A stretch of 64,000 bases of DNA, from contig NZ_CAKLDM010000001.1 of NCBI RefSeq assembly GCF_921294215.1, forward strand, positions 1,426,001 to 1,490,000, written 5' to 3'. Position 1 is the stretch's first letter; the number at the start of each line of letters is the position of its first letter. The DNA comes from Vibrio marisflavi CECT 7928 (GTDB lineage Bacteria > Pseudomonadota > Gammaproteobacteria > Enterobacterales > Vibrionaceae). Shown piece by piece: positions 18,186 through 27,091 of this stretch. The notes beneath the pieces were generated by a model that saw only the letters and a program-made list of their open reading frames with translations, did not search any database and was not told where the DNA came from. A program made the translations under genes and the position numbers.

Positions 18186-18938
18186 TTACTTATATTTAGA
18201 AAGGATTTTATCGTATTCACCTGATGCTTTGACCGCATCTAACGCTTTTTGCATAGAAGCCACAGTGGAGTCATCGACATCTTTGCTGAGCGCATAATAA
18301 AGCTGCCCCTCGTTCAATACATAATAAGATTTAAATTGACTGGTATCACCACCGTTTCTTTTAATCAACATGAACGCCGTGATTTCATCATACGCCCACA
18401 GCTGTAAGCGGCCCGATATCAATTTCTTGGCAATCTGGTCAGGCTTGGTCAACTGGTCAATTTGCTTCTCTGGGACACCAGCGTCTCTAAGAAGTTGCTC
18501 ACCATAATCTTCGTTGACCACACCAATTTTGTAGTTTTTCATCTGATCAGCACTATTTATTTCGATTCCAGCATCTTTTTTACCGATGAGAGTGACGCGC
18601 AGCGATGCGATTGGGCCAGCCCATTTAAATAGGTCTTCACGTTTAGCCGCTCTGGTTGTAGAAAATAGCACCTTGTTCGGGCCTTTAAGCGTCATATCAT
18701 ACGCCCTCGCCCATGAGTACACCCTCACATCTCCTTTTGTAAGAGGAACATTGGCTTGCTTAGCCATTGCCATCAGCAAATCCACGGCAATACCACCAGC
18801 CTGATTACCTTCTTTAAAGTTGTACGGTGGAAACTCTTCGGTTAAATAGTCAAGTTTGGAAAAATCGCTCGCCTGAGAAACTCCCATCATCCCAAAGCAA
18901 AAACCAATGATTAAAGATAGTTTTGATATCCATTTCAT
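18186..18938 (-). CDS. Periplasmic solute-binding protein, SBP_bac_3 family
   Basis: Exported protein of 250 residues with signal peptide (MKWISKLSLIIGFCFGMMGVSQA). The mature part has the family 3 binding-protein signatures (LDYLTEEFPPYNFKEGNQAGGIAVDLL near the N-terminus; YKIGVVNEDYGEQLL in the hinge; LISGRLQLWAYDE). No permease or ATPase is adjacent. Such orphan proteins in vibrios are common and may work with a distant ABC transporter or as sensors. It is related to the protein encoded at 48804-49556. Ligand unknown; amino acid-like by family. Confidence 0.8.
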   Translation of the reverse strand: MKWISKLSLIIGFCFGMMGVSQASDFSKLDYLTEEFPPYNFKEGNQAGGIAVDLLMAMAKQANVPLTKGDVRVYSWARAYDMTLKGPNKVLFSTTRAAKREDLFKWAGPIASLRVTLIGKKDAGIEINSADQMKNYKIGVVNEDYGEQLLRDAGVPEKQIDQLTKPDQIAKKLISGRLQLWAYDEITAFMLIKRNGGDTSQFKSYYVLNEGQLYYALSKDVDDSTVASMQKALDAVKASGEYDKILSKYK

Positions 18939-19065
18939 AGCTGAATCCTGATATTTATTGAGTAGTTATTCAAATAAACAGTAGGTGTTGAACAAACTAT
19001 GTACAAGAACGTTATTGCTTGCTGTCTCAGCTTCAAGACGAAATGATGTATAGAGTATGAGAATT

Positions 19066-19084
19066 GGGCGACATACAGTCGCCC
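19066..19084 (-). terminator. Hairpin downstream of multicopper oxidase
   Basis: Stem GGGCGAC/GTCGCCC with a five-base loop, 24 bases after the minus-strand stop, followed on that strand by AATTCTC. Stable stem but poor T tract. Confidence 0.45.
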
Positions 19085-19107
19085 GATTACCGTCTCTTTG
19101 ATTAGGA

Positions 19108-20535
19108 TTACGCTTGTGGTGCGGTTGCTGTTTGGTGAGTAAGATTTAGGTAATATTGTGGTGCTGGATAATTACGATAGCGTACCGTAGTCATCATTCC
19201 AGCTTCTGCATGCCATAAAATATGGCAGTGGAAAGCCCAAATTCCCGGATTTTTAGCATCAAAGGCAATAGTTATTTTTGAGTGAGGTAACACATTCACC
19301 GTATCCCGCATTGGCCCATCAGTCGCCTTACCGTTTACAGAAACAATTTGGAAATCAGTGCCGTGCAAGTGCATTGGGTGTGGCATCATCGACTCATTGT
19401 TTAACGTCACTTCCACTCTATCGTCCTTACTCACCCACAAAGGTGAAGTGTTCGGCCACGTTTTTCCATTTATATCCCACGCATATTTCGTCATATCACC
19501 GGTTAGGTTTAGCGTGTAGTGCTCGTCAACTTTTCTCTTCGCTAAAGGCTTTGATGCATGCAGGGACATCAACTGCTTATAGTTATACTCTGGGTATTGT
19601 TTGTTCACTTTCTCAGAGATGTTGGGGATCTTCGCACCTTCAGTCGCAAAGATAATACCAGAACGCAAATTGGTGCCTTCGCCTTCTGCTAGAATAGGAA
19701 ATGCTCCTTTGTGCGGGATAGTAAATTCGACATCACTACGCTGAGCAATAGCAACTTGATAGTTATTACCTTTGATTGGCTTAACATTCTGGCCATCAAC
19801 TGCAACAAGTTGGTTTTTCAGCTGCCCTATATTTAAGTAGAGATTGGTATCAGTAGCGCCGTTAATAAATCTTAAGCGAATCTTCTCTCCCACTTTCACT
19901 CGAATCACTTCAGGCTGTTTGAGAGTATGGCGATTGGCAAGCAAAACATCTGGTGGAACGTCATTTATCTCGTTGCCATTAATTTTAAGTGTCGATTCAT
20001 TTGGTTTGGTTAACGCATTCCAGATTTGATCCGGTGCGTTATAGTTGAAATCTTGCACCATCATAGTGACGTTCTTAACACCCTTCTGAGGACCTGACTT
20101 CGGATAAATAATGAATGGCGCTCCCATTAACCTTGCTTCCTCAAGCCCTACGTGGGAGTGCATCCAGTAAGTGCCCGTTTGGTTAAGTTTAAACTGATAG
20201 TGCTGCTGGCCATTAGGTGGAATAGGCAACTGAGTTACGTACGGCACACCGTCTTCTTTGTTCGGTTCAACGAGGCCATGCCAGTGCAGTGTAATCGGCT
20301 TATTGGTGTCATTTTTTACAATAGCATTAAAATCTTCACCTTCTCGGCCTACGAAGCCGTTACTGCCATCGCTATTGGTTATCTGATACACCGTTTCATT
20401 GTGTCCATCAATCTTGAGTTGGGTATTATGAACGGTGAGGGTAATAGGTTTTTGAGCTGCATAACTTGCTACTGAGTAAAGTGGCAGCGCAGCTAAGCTG
20501 GTAAGAGCTAGTGTTTTGAAGGTGCTGACATTCAT
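19108..20535 (-). CDS. Multicopper oxidase (laccase-like)
   Basis: Exported copper enzyme of 475 residues with a Sec-type signal (LTSLAALPLYSVASYA; no twin-arginine). All four copper-binding motifs are present in order: HWHG, HSH, HPMHLHG and HCHILWHAEAGM. The last supplies the type 1 copper Cys and His with Met as axial ligand. The protein therefore should be an active blue oxidase that reduces oxygen to water while oxidising metals, phenols or similar substrates. No methionine-rich insert of the CueO kind is obvious, and there is no copper regulator next to it. The gene stands alone. Confidence 0.88.
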   Translation of the reverse strand: MNVSTFKTLALTSLAALPLYSVASYAAQKPITLTVHNTQLKIDGHNETVYQITNSDGSNGFVGREGEDFNAIVKNDTNKPITLHWHGLVEPNKEDGVPYVTQLPIPPNGQQHYQFKLNQTGTYWMHSHVGLEEARLMGAPFIIYPKSGPQKGVKNVTMMVQDFNYNAPDQIWNALTKPNESTLKINGNEINDVPPDVLLANRHTLKQPEVIRVKVGEKIRLRFINGATDTNLYLNIGQLKNQLVAVDGQNVKPIKGNNYQVAIAQRSDVEFTIPHKGAFPILAEGEGTNLRSGIIFATEGAKIPNISEKVNKQYPEYNYKQLMSLHASKPLAKRKVDEHYTLNLTGDMTKYAWDINGKTWPNTSPLWVSKDDRVEVTLNNESMMPHPMHLHGTDFQIVSVNGKATDGPMRDTVNVLPHSKITIAFDAKNPGIWAFHCHILWHAEAGMMTTVRYRNYPAPQYYLNLTHQTATAPQA

Positions 20536-20663
20536 GTTTGTTTCTCTTTTTATGTGATTAGATTTATAGCGTAATCCTTACCCTTACCGGAAGGTCAACC
20601 ATAAATGGAAAAGTTTTCAACATGAAATTCTGCAAGAGATGAATATACAAAAATGAAAGTAAC

Positions 20664-21746
20664 TTACTGATTTAAATTATCAAATGAAGAGTCATACTGT
20701 TTAATATCGGGATTAAATGCCTTTGAAAAACGAGTAAAATCGACTTTTTCCCAATCTTGGTTAGTAATAAAATCGTAATGCTGAGCAATATTCTCGCGAG
20801 ACAATAAATGCATCTCAGAATAGATTGTTGAAGGGTACTCAGATATAAAGTCTATGCCGTGATAGTGGTCATAAAGCAATACCATAGTAAAACCTAACTC
20901 AGCAAAATGTCCGCCGACTGAAGCCTCCAACAGACCACTGCGCACAGCATTGATACCATCTTTTGTCCAATCAATCCCACCAGTAATTACCTTGTCGCTA
21001 CTGCCTACCCTATCAATCGTGTTTTTTACATTGATTGACATGTGATCGCTAGCAGCCCAGATTATCGATACGTTTGGATATCGTTTGATCAACTCTGCAG
21101 CTTGCTTTCCCGCCTTATCACCACTCCAATCAGCAAAGACAATTTGATGCAGCAGGACATTCTGCTCTCGCGCAGCTTGCTTCAAACCTTCATTTCTAGC
21201 CAACGCTTCAGGTCCATCACGCCGCCCAGAAATGCCAACAATTTCAATTGTGTCACTTAATGATTTATCCCTCGCAGACTTTATCAATTGCTTACCCAAC
21301 AAGTAACCTGCAAAATGCTCACTAGGCGCCATGTGACCAATAAAAAACTTATAGTTTTCTCTGATATTACCGATGGTTGCTTTGTCTTCTTTCGGTATGC
21401 CTGCATTGACCATAAAGATTGGAATTTGGCATTCCTCTGCAATAAATAAAATATCCTCTGCGATTGCCCTATGAAAAACTGCCACTAAATAGTCGGGTTT
21501 ATCGATAGATGCACACGCTTGCCGCACATTTTTTAAATACGCATATCGATTGGTCGCTGAATAGACGATGTCCAAATCTATATTCAGATCTTTAGCGCTG
21601 GCTCGTGCGAAATTATGCGTGATTCCCCAAAAATCTTGATCATCAGGGTTTGGAGAAATAAAGGTAATATGAATGGTCCCGGGATGAGCAAAGCAAGTAC
21701 CGATAGAAACAAGCAATAACGTAATAACTCTAAACAACGCGTTCAT
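20664..21746 (-). CDS. Periplasmic binding protein, sugar-binding (Peripla_BP_4) type
   Basis: Exported protein of 360 residues with a signal peptide (LLLVSIGTCFA). The two-lobed type I periplasmic binding fold is indicated by ITFISPNPDDQDFWG, DYLVAVFHRAIAEDI, VEIVGISGRRDGPEALARN-like hinge sequence and SIIWAASDHMSINVK. No ABC permease or ATPase is next to it. Proteins of this type without a transporter often serve two-component or chemotaxis receptors (as LuxP and TorT do), an inference that would fit the many receptors here. Ligand unknown. Confidence 0.75.
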   Translation of the reverse strand: MNALFRVITLLLVSIGTCFAHPGTIHITFISPNPDDQDFWGITHNFARASAKDLNIDLDIVYSATNRYAYLKNVRQACASIDKPDYLVAVFHRAIAEDILFIAEECQIPIFMVNAGIPKEDKATIGNIRENYKFFIGHMAPSEHFAGYLLGKQLIKSARDKSLSDTIEIVGISGRRDGPEALARNEGLKQAAREQNVLLHQIVFADWSGDKAGKQAAELIKRYPNVSIIWAASDHMSINVKNTIDRVGSSDKVITGGIDWTKDGINAVRSGLLEASVGGHFAELGFTMVLLYDHYHGIDFISEYPSTIYSEMHLLSRENIAQHYDFITNQDWEKVDFTRFSKAFNPDIKQYDSSFDNLNQ

Positions 21747-21908
21747 ACTGACCAGAAAATTTTAGTTAACGTTATCTAAAAGTATATTCAAAGACTCCAA
21801 AAGGATCGTATTTCGAAGGAATACGGAGGGTAAATGTAGCAAATTAAATACTTATAAATGTCGGTCCCTGACATGTAGTATCCATTATCTATTTCTTTTC
21901 AATACGCT

Positions 21909-22316
21909 TTATGGCTGCTTATCGAACGCCTGTACACCTTCTGGAATATCGTACCAATCTTGCTTTTCACTCACCCAAACATGGACTGTGGGCTTAAGAA
22001 TACTAGTATCATTTAGGTTCGCAGGTTTAAGCTTAATCATGTTTGGCTGGTTAGGATCGAAGTGATACATGCGATTGCCACAAGTCGGACAAAACTTCGC
22101 TCCATTGATGTTACCGCTGTCCGCCACGCGGCTCCATTCAGACATCTCACCATTGAACTTCACACTGTCCGTATCAACGACTGCGGTTATGCTAAATGCA
22201 CTTGTTGACAGCTTTTGGCACTCTTTACAATGGCAAGCGACGACCATTTTAGGCGGCTGCAAGAGCTCATAAGTGACATTACCGCACTGACAAGATCCTT
22301 TAATTGGATAATTCAT
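21909..22316 (-). CDS. GFA-family (Mss4-like) zinc protein
   Basis: Protein of 135 residues of the glutathione-dependent formaldehyde-activating enzyme (GFA/CENP-V) family. Zinc ligands are visible: CQCG near the N-terminus, CHCKECQK in the middle and CPTCGNRMY toward the C-terminus. Members may form S-hydroxymethylglutathione, but most are uncharacterised. Start ATG has AAGGAGAAC upstream. The gene lies 23 bases after the ABM gene in the same direction, so they are probably an operon. Confidence 0.82.
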   Translation of the reverse strand: MNYPIKGSCQCGNVTYELLQPPKMVVACHCKECQKLSTSAFSITAVVDTDSVKFNGEMSEWSRVADSGNINGAKFCPTCGNRMYHFDPNQPNMIKLKPANLNDTSILKPTVHVWVSEKQDWYDIPEGVQAFDKQP

Positions 22317-22339
22317 TTTTGTTCTCCTTATCGGTACTC

Positions 22340-22648
22340 TCAGATCTGGTTATATAAAATAGGCTCAGCACTTTCGTAGAAGTTAAGTAACTTTTCTGGC
22401 AATAACTCTCCTTCCTTTTCTGGCCCGAGTAAGTCTTTTAGCTTTTCGATATGGGCGTCGAGAGTCTCTTGGCTCTCCCATTGCTCATAAATGACAAATT
22501 CTTCAGGCTTATCTTGTCGTTGATTGAAAGAATAACTGATACAGCCTTTTCTTCGCCCTAAAGTATCAGCAGTTAGCTTTTTCGCTACCTCTATAAATTC
22601 ACTCAACAAGTGCGGCTTTATCTTCGCGTGGATAATAACTGTAAGCAT
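22340..22648 (-). CDS. Antibiotic biosynthesis monooxygenase (ABM) domain protein
   Basis: Small protein of about 102 residues with the dimeric alpha/beta-barrel ABM fold, resembling YgiN-type quinol monooxygenases (LTVIIHAKIKPHL, then CISYSFNQRQDKPEEFVIYEQW). I choose the ATG at 22648; AGGAG ends seven bases upstream, while the TTG at 22654 is too close. It is the first gene of a probable operon with the GFA-like gene. Substrate unknown. Confidence 0.8.
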   Translation of the reverse strand: MLTVIIHAKIKPHLLSEFIEVAKKLTADTLGRRKGCISYSFNQRQDKPEEFVIYEQWESQETLDAHIEKLKDLLGPEKEGELLPEKLLNFYESAEPILYNQI

Positions 22649-22720
22649 AATCAATCTCCTATGAGCTACTCGGGTCTAGCAATATTCTAAACCTTCAAGT
22701 TGATTAATAAAAACAACGAT

Positions 22721-23722
22721 TTATTTGGAATTCAACAAACAGTCAAAACCACTTCTTAGCAAAGCGTTTTCCATAAGCGAAATGACTTTTCTACTGGTTT
22801 GGTGTGGGAAGATAGTTGAGCCGTTGGTATTGCTCTGCACCAACGATGTGAGGTGATCAATCTCATACTCAAATCCACCACCGCCTTCAGCTGTGGTCAG
22901 TCTTGTATGCTCACCTCTGAAATTAATATCGATAGTTTTCGGGTTCCACCATTTATCATGAATAACAATTTCAACATCAGGGCCAGTGATGATGGCTTCC
23001 CGCTTCAGGTTTCGAGTGATAGATGCGCCTATTCTGCCCGTTACTTGACCTTTAAAAGCAAAATCAATATTTTCGTCGACTTCACTTCTATCATTGTCTT
23101 TAACAATCGCTATTTCAGGGGTAGCTATCGAAGCTTGCAGCAAATAACACAAGTCAGCATAGAGCCACAAACCATATACACCAACGTCCAATGTCGCGCC
23201 ACCTGCCAATCTAGGGTTAAACAAGTGCCAGGCAGGATCAAAATCATGCTCTGTACCAAACGAGGCTTCAATGTTGCTGATAACAATGTTGTTGTCAGTG
23301 ATAAATTGCTTCATTGACCTGTAGGCTGGAAAAGCGACCGTTTTCATGGCTTCTGCAAGGATTAAACCTTTCCTTTTCGCTAAATTCGCCATCTCATCCC
23401 AGTCTTTCAAATTAGTAAAAGCAGGCTTTTCAACCAGTACATGTTTTCCGTGGTTTAGAAAGAGCTCGACTAAGTGTTTGTGGAAGGGGTGGATAGTTGC
23501 GACATATACAACATCCACGTTAGGATCGGTTGCTAACTCGATATATGAGCCAAAATAGGTTTGACACTGATATTGCTTTGCGAAAATCTTAGCTCGCTGT
23601 ATGTCACGAGCAGCAACAGCATAGAGCTCAGCTTCAGTCACTTGTGCGACTAAGTCTTTAACAAAACGGTGAGCAATATTGCCAAGACCAGCGATTCCCC
23701 AAAGTACTTTACTATTCGCCAA
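22721..23722 (-). CDS. Gfo/Idh/MocA-family oxidoreductase
   Basis: NAD(P)-dependent oxidoreductase of 333 residues. The N-terminal Rossmann nucleotide site reads WGIAGLGNIAHRFV; the conserved HVLVEKPAFTNL segment carries the EKP motif for cofactor and substrate binding; the C-terminal alpha/beta domain contains GGATLDVGVYGL with the family's Gly-Asp. Members act on sugars, inositol or trans-dihydrodiols. The start is a TTG at 23722 with AAGGA six bases upstream. It stands alone in this stretch. Substrate cannot be read from sequence. Confidence 0.85.
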   Translation of the reverse strand: MANSKVLWGIAGLGNIAHRFVKDLVAQVTEAELYAVAARDIQRAKIFAKQYQCQTYFGSYIELATDPNVDVVYVATIHPFHKHLVELFLNHGKHVLVEKPAFTNLKDWDEMANLAKRKGLILAEAMKTVAFPAYRSMKQFITDNNIVISNIEASFGTEHDFDPAWHLFNPRLAGGATLDVGVYGLWLYADLCYLLQASIATPEIAIVKDNDRSEVDENIDFAFKGQVTGRIGASITRNLKREAIITGPDVEIVIHDKWWNPKTIDINFRGEHTRLTTAEGGGGFEYEIDHLTSLVQSNTNGSTIFPHQTSRKVISLMENALLRSGFDCLLNSK

Positions 23723-23815
23723 AATACATTCCTTCGATGTGTAATAGTTCAGGCGCTAACTATTACACACCTTAGGAAATGAACAAAGGCTATGAAGCAA
23801 CGGACAAGCTGAAAG

Positions 23816-24235
23816 CTATACAACGTTAACTGTTTTACTCAGGTGCTTGAGCAACAAAAACGCACTTTCGCCAGAAACTTTATAAGGGTCAAACTCTGAA
23901 CTTACGGAATACATTTTGTTGGTCGCTTCATTAATACTAGTATCGCCGACATAACCCATACTCCAATCAACAAAGTCTCGCTGGCTGATTTCCCGGTACT
24001 CCAGCATGATAATATTGTCGTGACGCTTGTCGTTGAGGATTTTATGATATATCTCGTTTACCTTTGCTCGAGAGCCTTCAAGACACTGTAGAAAATACTT
24101 GCGGTTAAAGCATAGTATCCCTGTAATATCACGAGATAAGTTATTTCTTTTAGCTGAGTCAATAATTTGTGCAATATCATCTTCGGTAAACCCATTGCTT
24201 ATCGAGCTTACGTATATGAGTTGAACAAGTAACAT
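23816..24235 (-). CDS. BLUF-domain blue-light photoreceptor
   Basis: Flavin-binding protein of 139 residues consisting of a BLUF domain plus a short C-terminal helix region, as in PixD-like short BLUF proteins. From the ATG at 24235 (AAGGA nine bases upstream) the photochemical residues fall at Tyr8 (LIYVS), Gln50 (YFLQCLEG), Trp91 and Met93 (WSMGY), the same numbers as in PixD. It should therefore bind FAD and undergo the Tyr-Gln hydrogen-bond switch. No output domain is attached, so a partner protein is expected. Divergent from the ArsR-type gene, but without evident functional link. Confidence 0.9.
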   Translation of the reverse strand: MLLVQLIYVSSISNGFTEDDIAQIIDSAKRNNLSRDITGILCFNRKYFLQCLEGSRAKVNEIYHKILNDKRHDNIIMLEYREISQRDFVDWSMGYVGDTSINEATNKMYSVSSEFDPYKVSGESAFLLLKHLSKTVNVV

Positions 24236-24476
24236 AGTTACAATTCCTTTGCTGACGTTGTGTTTAAAGTTTATGCACAATTTTGAATATTGGGATAAAT
24301 TAATGTGTGGCGAGTATCTTTTTTTCTGGGTTGAGATACCAGCTAACGTTTTTCAAGCGAGACAATCTACCATTTACAGCAGACTGCCTCATTTGAGAAG
24401 CATGAATTGCCCACCTTCAGCCCTGCATCTTCACTGTGTTTCGGTATATAATGCCAATACCGCTGATTTCGCCAGA

Positions 24477-24779
24477 ATGCACATGCTAGATTACGCCCAA
24501 CTACAAGATAATGCCGAACAAGCTGTTAGCCTTTTAAAGGCCGTTGGTAACAAACATCGTTTGATGATCCTTTGTATATTACAAGAAGGTGAGCTATCTG
24601 TTTCCGAGCTAAATCAACGTATTCCTATGCCTCAATCGACGCTATCTCAACACCTTTCCTCTCTGCGAAAAGATAAAATTGTATCCACTCGACGAGCAGC
24701 CCAAACCATTTACTATTCATTGAACAATGCCAATGTTGTAGAGCTTATCGCTCTTCTCCACAAGCTATACTGCAAATAA
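24477..24779 (+). CDS. ArsR-type repressor of the BigR/SqrR (persulfide-sensing) group
   Basis: Winged-helix regulator of 100 residues from the ATG at 24477 (ATG at 24483 also possible; no strong ribosome binding site). The HTH is at about 38-70 (LSVSELNQRIPMPQSTLSQHLSSLR). Two cysteines, C33 (MILCILQEG) and C99 (LHKLYCK), are at the positions that form the tetrasulfide-bridging pair in BigR/SqrR/YgaV proteins. It lies directly upstream of two YeeE/YedE sulfur-transport genes, with a perfect dyad between them. The likely role is derepression of these genes when reactive sulfur species rise; target and signal are inference from family and context. Confidence 0.82.
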   Translation: MHMLDYAQLQDNAEQAVSLLKAVGNKHRLMILCILQEGELSVSELNQRIPMPQSTLSQHLSSLRKDKIVSTRRAAQTIYYSLNNANVVELIALLHKLYCK

Positions 24780-24821
24780 ACTACATTTCAATTCGGTCAT
24801 TTTTAGAGCCGTTTAGTTGCA

Positions 24822-24854
24822 TTTATATCGTATATTGTTAATATACGATATAAA
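24822..24854 (+). promoter_or_regulatory. Perfect dyad operator before YeeE/YedE genes
   Basis: Two perfectly complementary 15-base arms (left arm TTTATATCGTATATT) flank GTT. The AT-rich dyad ends 21 bases before the first YeeE/YedE start codon. It matches the AT-rich inverted-repeat style of BigR/SqrR operators and overlaps the expected promoter, so repression by the adjacent ArsR-type protein is likely. Confidence 0.7.
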
Positions 24855-24875
24855 GAAATTAGTGGAGAGATAATT

Positions 24876-25292
24876 ATGACTTCATTTACACCCGAACCTG
24901 CCCTAATCGGAGGCCTGTTGATAGGTGCTGCCGCTCTTTTATTGCTGGTATTTCATGGCAAAGTTCTCGGTATTTCAGGTATCGTTAGCAACAGCTTCAC
25001 GGTGAACAAAGCAACATCTTGGCGCAGGTTCTTCTTAATTGGTCTCGCAATATCTCCTTTCTTTATAAGCGATGACATTGCTGCATTACCTACGCAAATT
25101 TCTATTTCTTGGCCTGAAATTGTTTTGGGCGGCTTCTTGGTTGGTTTTGGCACTAAGATGGGGTCTGGATGCACAAGTGGACATGGCGTATGCGGTATCG
25201 GGCGACTTTCAATACGCTCTATTGTCGCTACCTGCACCTTTGTTTTCACAGCTGTAGTGGTCGTCTTTTTTACTCGTCACATCAAAGGGTAA
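24876..25292 (+). CDS. YeeE/YedE-family sulfur transporter subunit (PmpA-like)
   Basis: Inner-membrane protein of 138 residues with four or so helices. It carries the family's signature GTKMGSGCTSGHGVCG, where a conserved Cys serves as a relay for thiosulfate-type sulfur in YeeE. It is half-length compared with YeeE of E. coli, and the next gene supplies the other half, as in PmpA/PmpB pairs. Ribosome binding site GGAGAG. It is followed after five bases by its partner and preceded by the dyad operator. Sulfur-compound import is by family. Confidence 0.85.
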   Translation: MTSFTPEPALIGGLLIGAAALLLLVFHGKVLGISGIVSNSFTVNKATSWRRFFLIGLAISPFFISDDIAALPTQISISWPEIVLGGFLVGFGTKMGSGCTSGHGVCGIGRLSIRSIVATCTFVFTAVVVVFFTRHIKG

Positions 25293-25297
25293 GCATT

Positions 25298-25732
25298 ATG
25301 AACAACATTCTTTCATTGGTGATAGGTATTGTTTTTGGCGCTGGGCTCATCGTCTCTCAAATGGTCAACCCACAGAAGGTATTAAATTTCTTAGATGTAT
25401 TTGGAACTTGGGATGCGAGCTTAATCTTAGTAATGCTAGGGGCTATTGCTGTCTACGCTGCTGGCTATTTCTTTTGGTTACCAAAAACCAATAGGCCAAT
25501 ACTTGCAGAAAAATTTGATTTGCCAACGAAGAAAGCCATAGATTCCCGACTTATATTGGGAGCCATTTTATTTGGTATTGGCTGGGGAGTAGCAGGTATT
25601 TGCCCCGGACCTGCTATTGCAAATATTACATCTGGTAACATAAAGATATTGGCGTTTCTTGCTATGATGCTCATTGGAATGAAGGCGGCTAAGTTACTAG
25701 AAAGACGAAAAATTGAGCGATATTCCAAATAA
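25298..25732 (+). CDS. YeeE/YedE-family sulfur transporter subunit (PmpB-like)
   Basis: Second half-size YeeE/YedE protein, 144 residues, about four helices, with the signature GWGVAGICPGPAIANI and its conserved Cys. I choose the ATG at 25298 (MNNILSLVIGIVFGAGL), five bases after the previous stop; longer versions of this frame run inside the previous gene. The pair probably forms one functional channel for thiosulfate or a related sulfur compound, under control of the adjacent ArsR-type repressor. Confidence 0.85.
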   Translation: MNNILSLVIGIVFGAGLIVSQMVNPQKVLNFLDVFGTWDASLILVMLGAIAVYAAGYFFWLPKTNRPILAEKFDLPTKKAIDSRLILGAILFGIGWGVAGICPGPAIANITSGNIKILAFLAMMLIGMKAAKLLERRKIERYSK

Positions 25733-25878
25733 AACAATTCATCACAGTAAGTGTTAAAACTTTGTCATTAAAACTTAAGAAACTTGTGTCACATTGCTAA
25801 CTGTGTTAAAAAAATTTCGTCAGGTTGGCTGACAGCTATAGAAAAACACTTCAAACAATCCGAAAAGGAGATAAAGTG

Positions 25879-26052
25879 ATGGAACTATACTGCCCGAATT
25901 GCAAAACTGAACTTATAGAAAGAAGCAAAAATTACATCTGCCCTAGGCATCAAATTGGCGAATGCACCTATGAACCATGCCATCTGGATGAGGGTCACCA
26001 AAGCAAGCACTACAAGTCCAAAAAAGTGGAACTTGAAACAGTAGCAGCTTAA
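25879..26052 (+). CDS. Small zinc-ribbon-like protein
   Basis: Protein of 57 residues from the ATG at 25879, with AAGGAG eight bases upstream. Five cysteines and several histidines (LYCPNCKTEL, YICPRHQIGECTYEPCH) suggest one zinc-ribbon site. The C-terminus is hydrophilic. It stands alone between the sulfur-transport genes and a terminator. I do not recognise a named family. Confidence 0.6.
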   Translation: MELYCPNCKTELIERSKNYICPRHQIGECTYEPCHLDEGHQSKHYKSKKVELETVAA

Positions 26053-26067
26053 CGCTTCTCAGTTAGC

Positions 26068-26106
26068 AAAAAAAGCTCGAGTTTTTGTAAAACTCGAGCT
26101 TTTTTG
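26068..26106. terminator. Bidirectional terminator
   Basis: Stem GCTCGAGTTTT/AAAACTCGAGC flanked by A and T tracts on both sides. It lies between the converging zinc-ribbon gene and the CtlX-like gene, and would work in both directions. Confidence 0.85.
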
Positions 26107-26122
26107 TCATTTGTCCGATTGA

Positions 26123-27091
26123 TTATTTCTTTGGCAAGAATACTTCACCAAGCATACACCTCACGCTGCCACCACCAATTTGCTCTATCGTTGAAACGTC
26201 GAATGGAAGCAGTTTTCCGTGACTTGATAATTGGTTGATTTGAGCAGGAGTAAAGGCATCGTACGCCGATTTAGACATAGCAATCACCTTTTGCCCAGAT
26301 GCTGTTTCTAACTGGAGTAAGTTTCCGCAGAAGTGATTCATCTGATCGACGGAAATAGAAATGATCTGTTTGTCTTTGGATAGCGACTTAAGAACAAATC
26401 TTCTCTCTTCTTCAACAATCACTTCATCGCATATCACACAAAAACTCTCACCTACTGCCATCATTACGTTAGTGTGATAGATAGGAGAATTGCTTCCAGG
26501 CAAGGCCGTCGAGAATGAGACAACGCGATCATAACCCACGCGCTGTGCATAGTTGTTTAAGACTTGCTTATTACACCTTTGCGAAAGCGCCGCGTAAATA
26601 GTGTGGTTGAGGTGATCAAATACCATCACTCCTGTGCTTTCCAAATAGGTATGATTTTCGACTAGATGTTCCAAAGAAACTTGCTTATTGACCGCTCTGC
26701 CAGACTCTTGTAGCTGTTTAATTAAGGCTTCCGGTCTGACTTCACATTGACGATTGCGACACGCCATTGGAAACGTATATAAAGAACCATCGGGTGTCGT
26801 ACTAAACCAGTTGTTTGGGAAAACAGCATCAGGCGTTTCTGTGCCTGACAAAGGATAGTCGAACTCAACAACTTGTACACCTTCTGATCGTAAACGCTCA
26901 ACCATAGCATCGAACTCAGACATCGCTTGTTTTGTTACTTGATCATTAGTCAGGTCCAATTGATGCTGGAATTCATTGTCACCCGCAGTTTCAGCGTTAA
27001 ATTTAAATTCTTTTGGTGGCACCATAACGACGCAGTTAGCGTTTTGGACGCTCGACGTACGGTGATGTGAGATCTTTGAATCTTTGAGCAT
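26123..27091 (-). CDS. CtlX-like arginine deiminase-related hydrolase
   Basis: Guanidino-group-modifying enzyme of about 322 residues from the ATG at 27091; upstream in-frame ATGs would add an atypical hydrophobic extension. Family features: DAVFPNNWFSTTPDG (substrate and catalytic Asp region), HTYLESTGVMVFDH, the HTNVMM segment with the catalytic His, and the C-terminal GGGSVRCMLGE loop with the nucleophilic Cys. This matches the citrulline-utilisation hydrolase (CtlX) and amidinotransferase-like group. Probable substrate is citrulline or a related ureido/guanidino compound, by family only. No linked catabolic genes. Confidence 0.8.
   Translation of the reverse strand: MLKDSKISHHRTSSVQNANCVVMVPPKEFKFNAETAGDNEFQHQLDLTNDQVTKQAMSEFDAMVERLRSEGVQVVEFDYPLSGTETPDAVFPNNWFSTTPDGSLYTFPMACRNRQCEVRPEALIKQLQESGRAVNKQVSLEHLVENHTYLESTGVMVFDHLNHTIYAALSQRCNKQVLNNYAQRVGYDRVVSFSTALPGSNSPIYHTNVMMAVGESFCVICDEVIVEEERRFVLKSLSKDKQIISISVDQMNHFCGNLLQLETASGQKVIAMSKSAYDAFTPAQINQLSSHGKLLPFDVSTIEQIGGGSVRCMLGEVFLPKK

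Noticed and set aside
22853..23317. 154-codon frame antisense to the Gfo/Idh/MocA gene
   Set aside because: The opposite strand carries a well-supported oxidoreductase across the whole stretch; no ribosome binding site or domain in the antisense frame.
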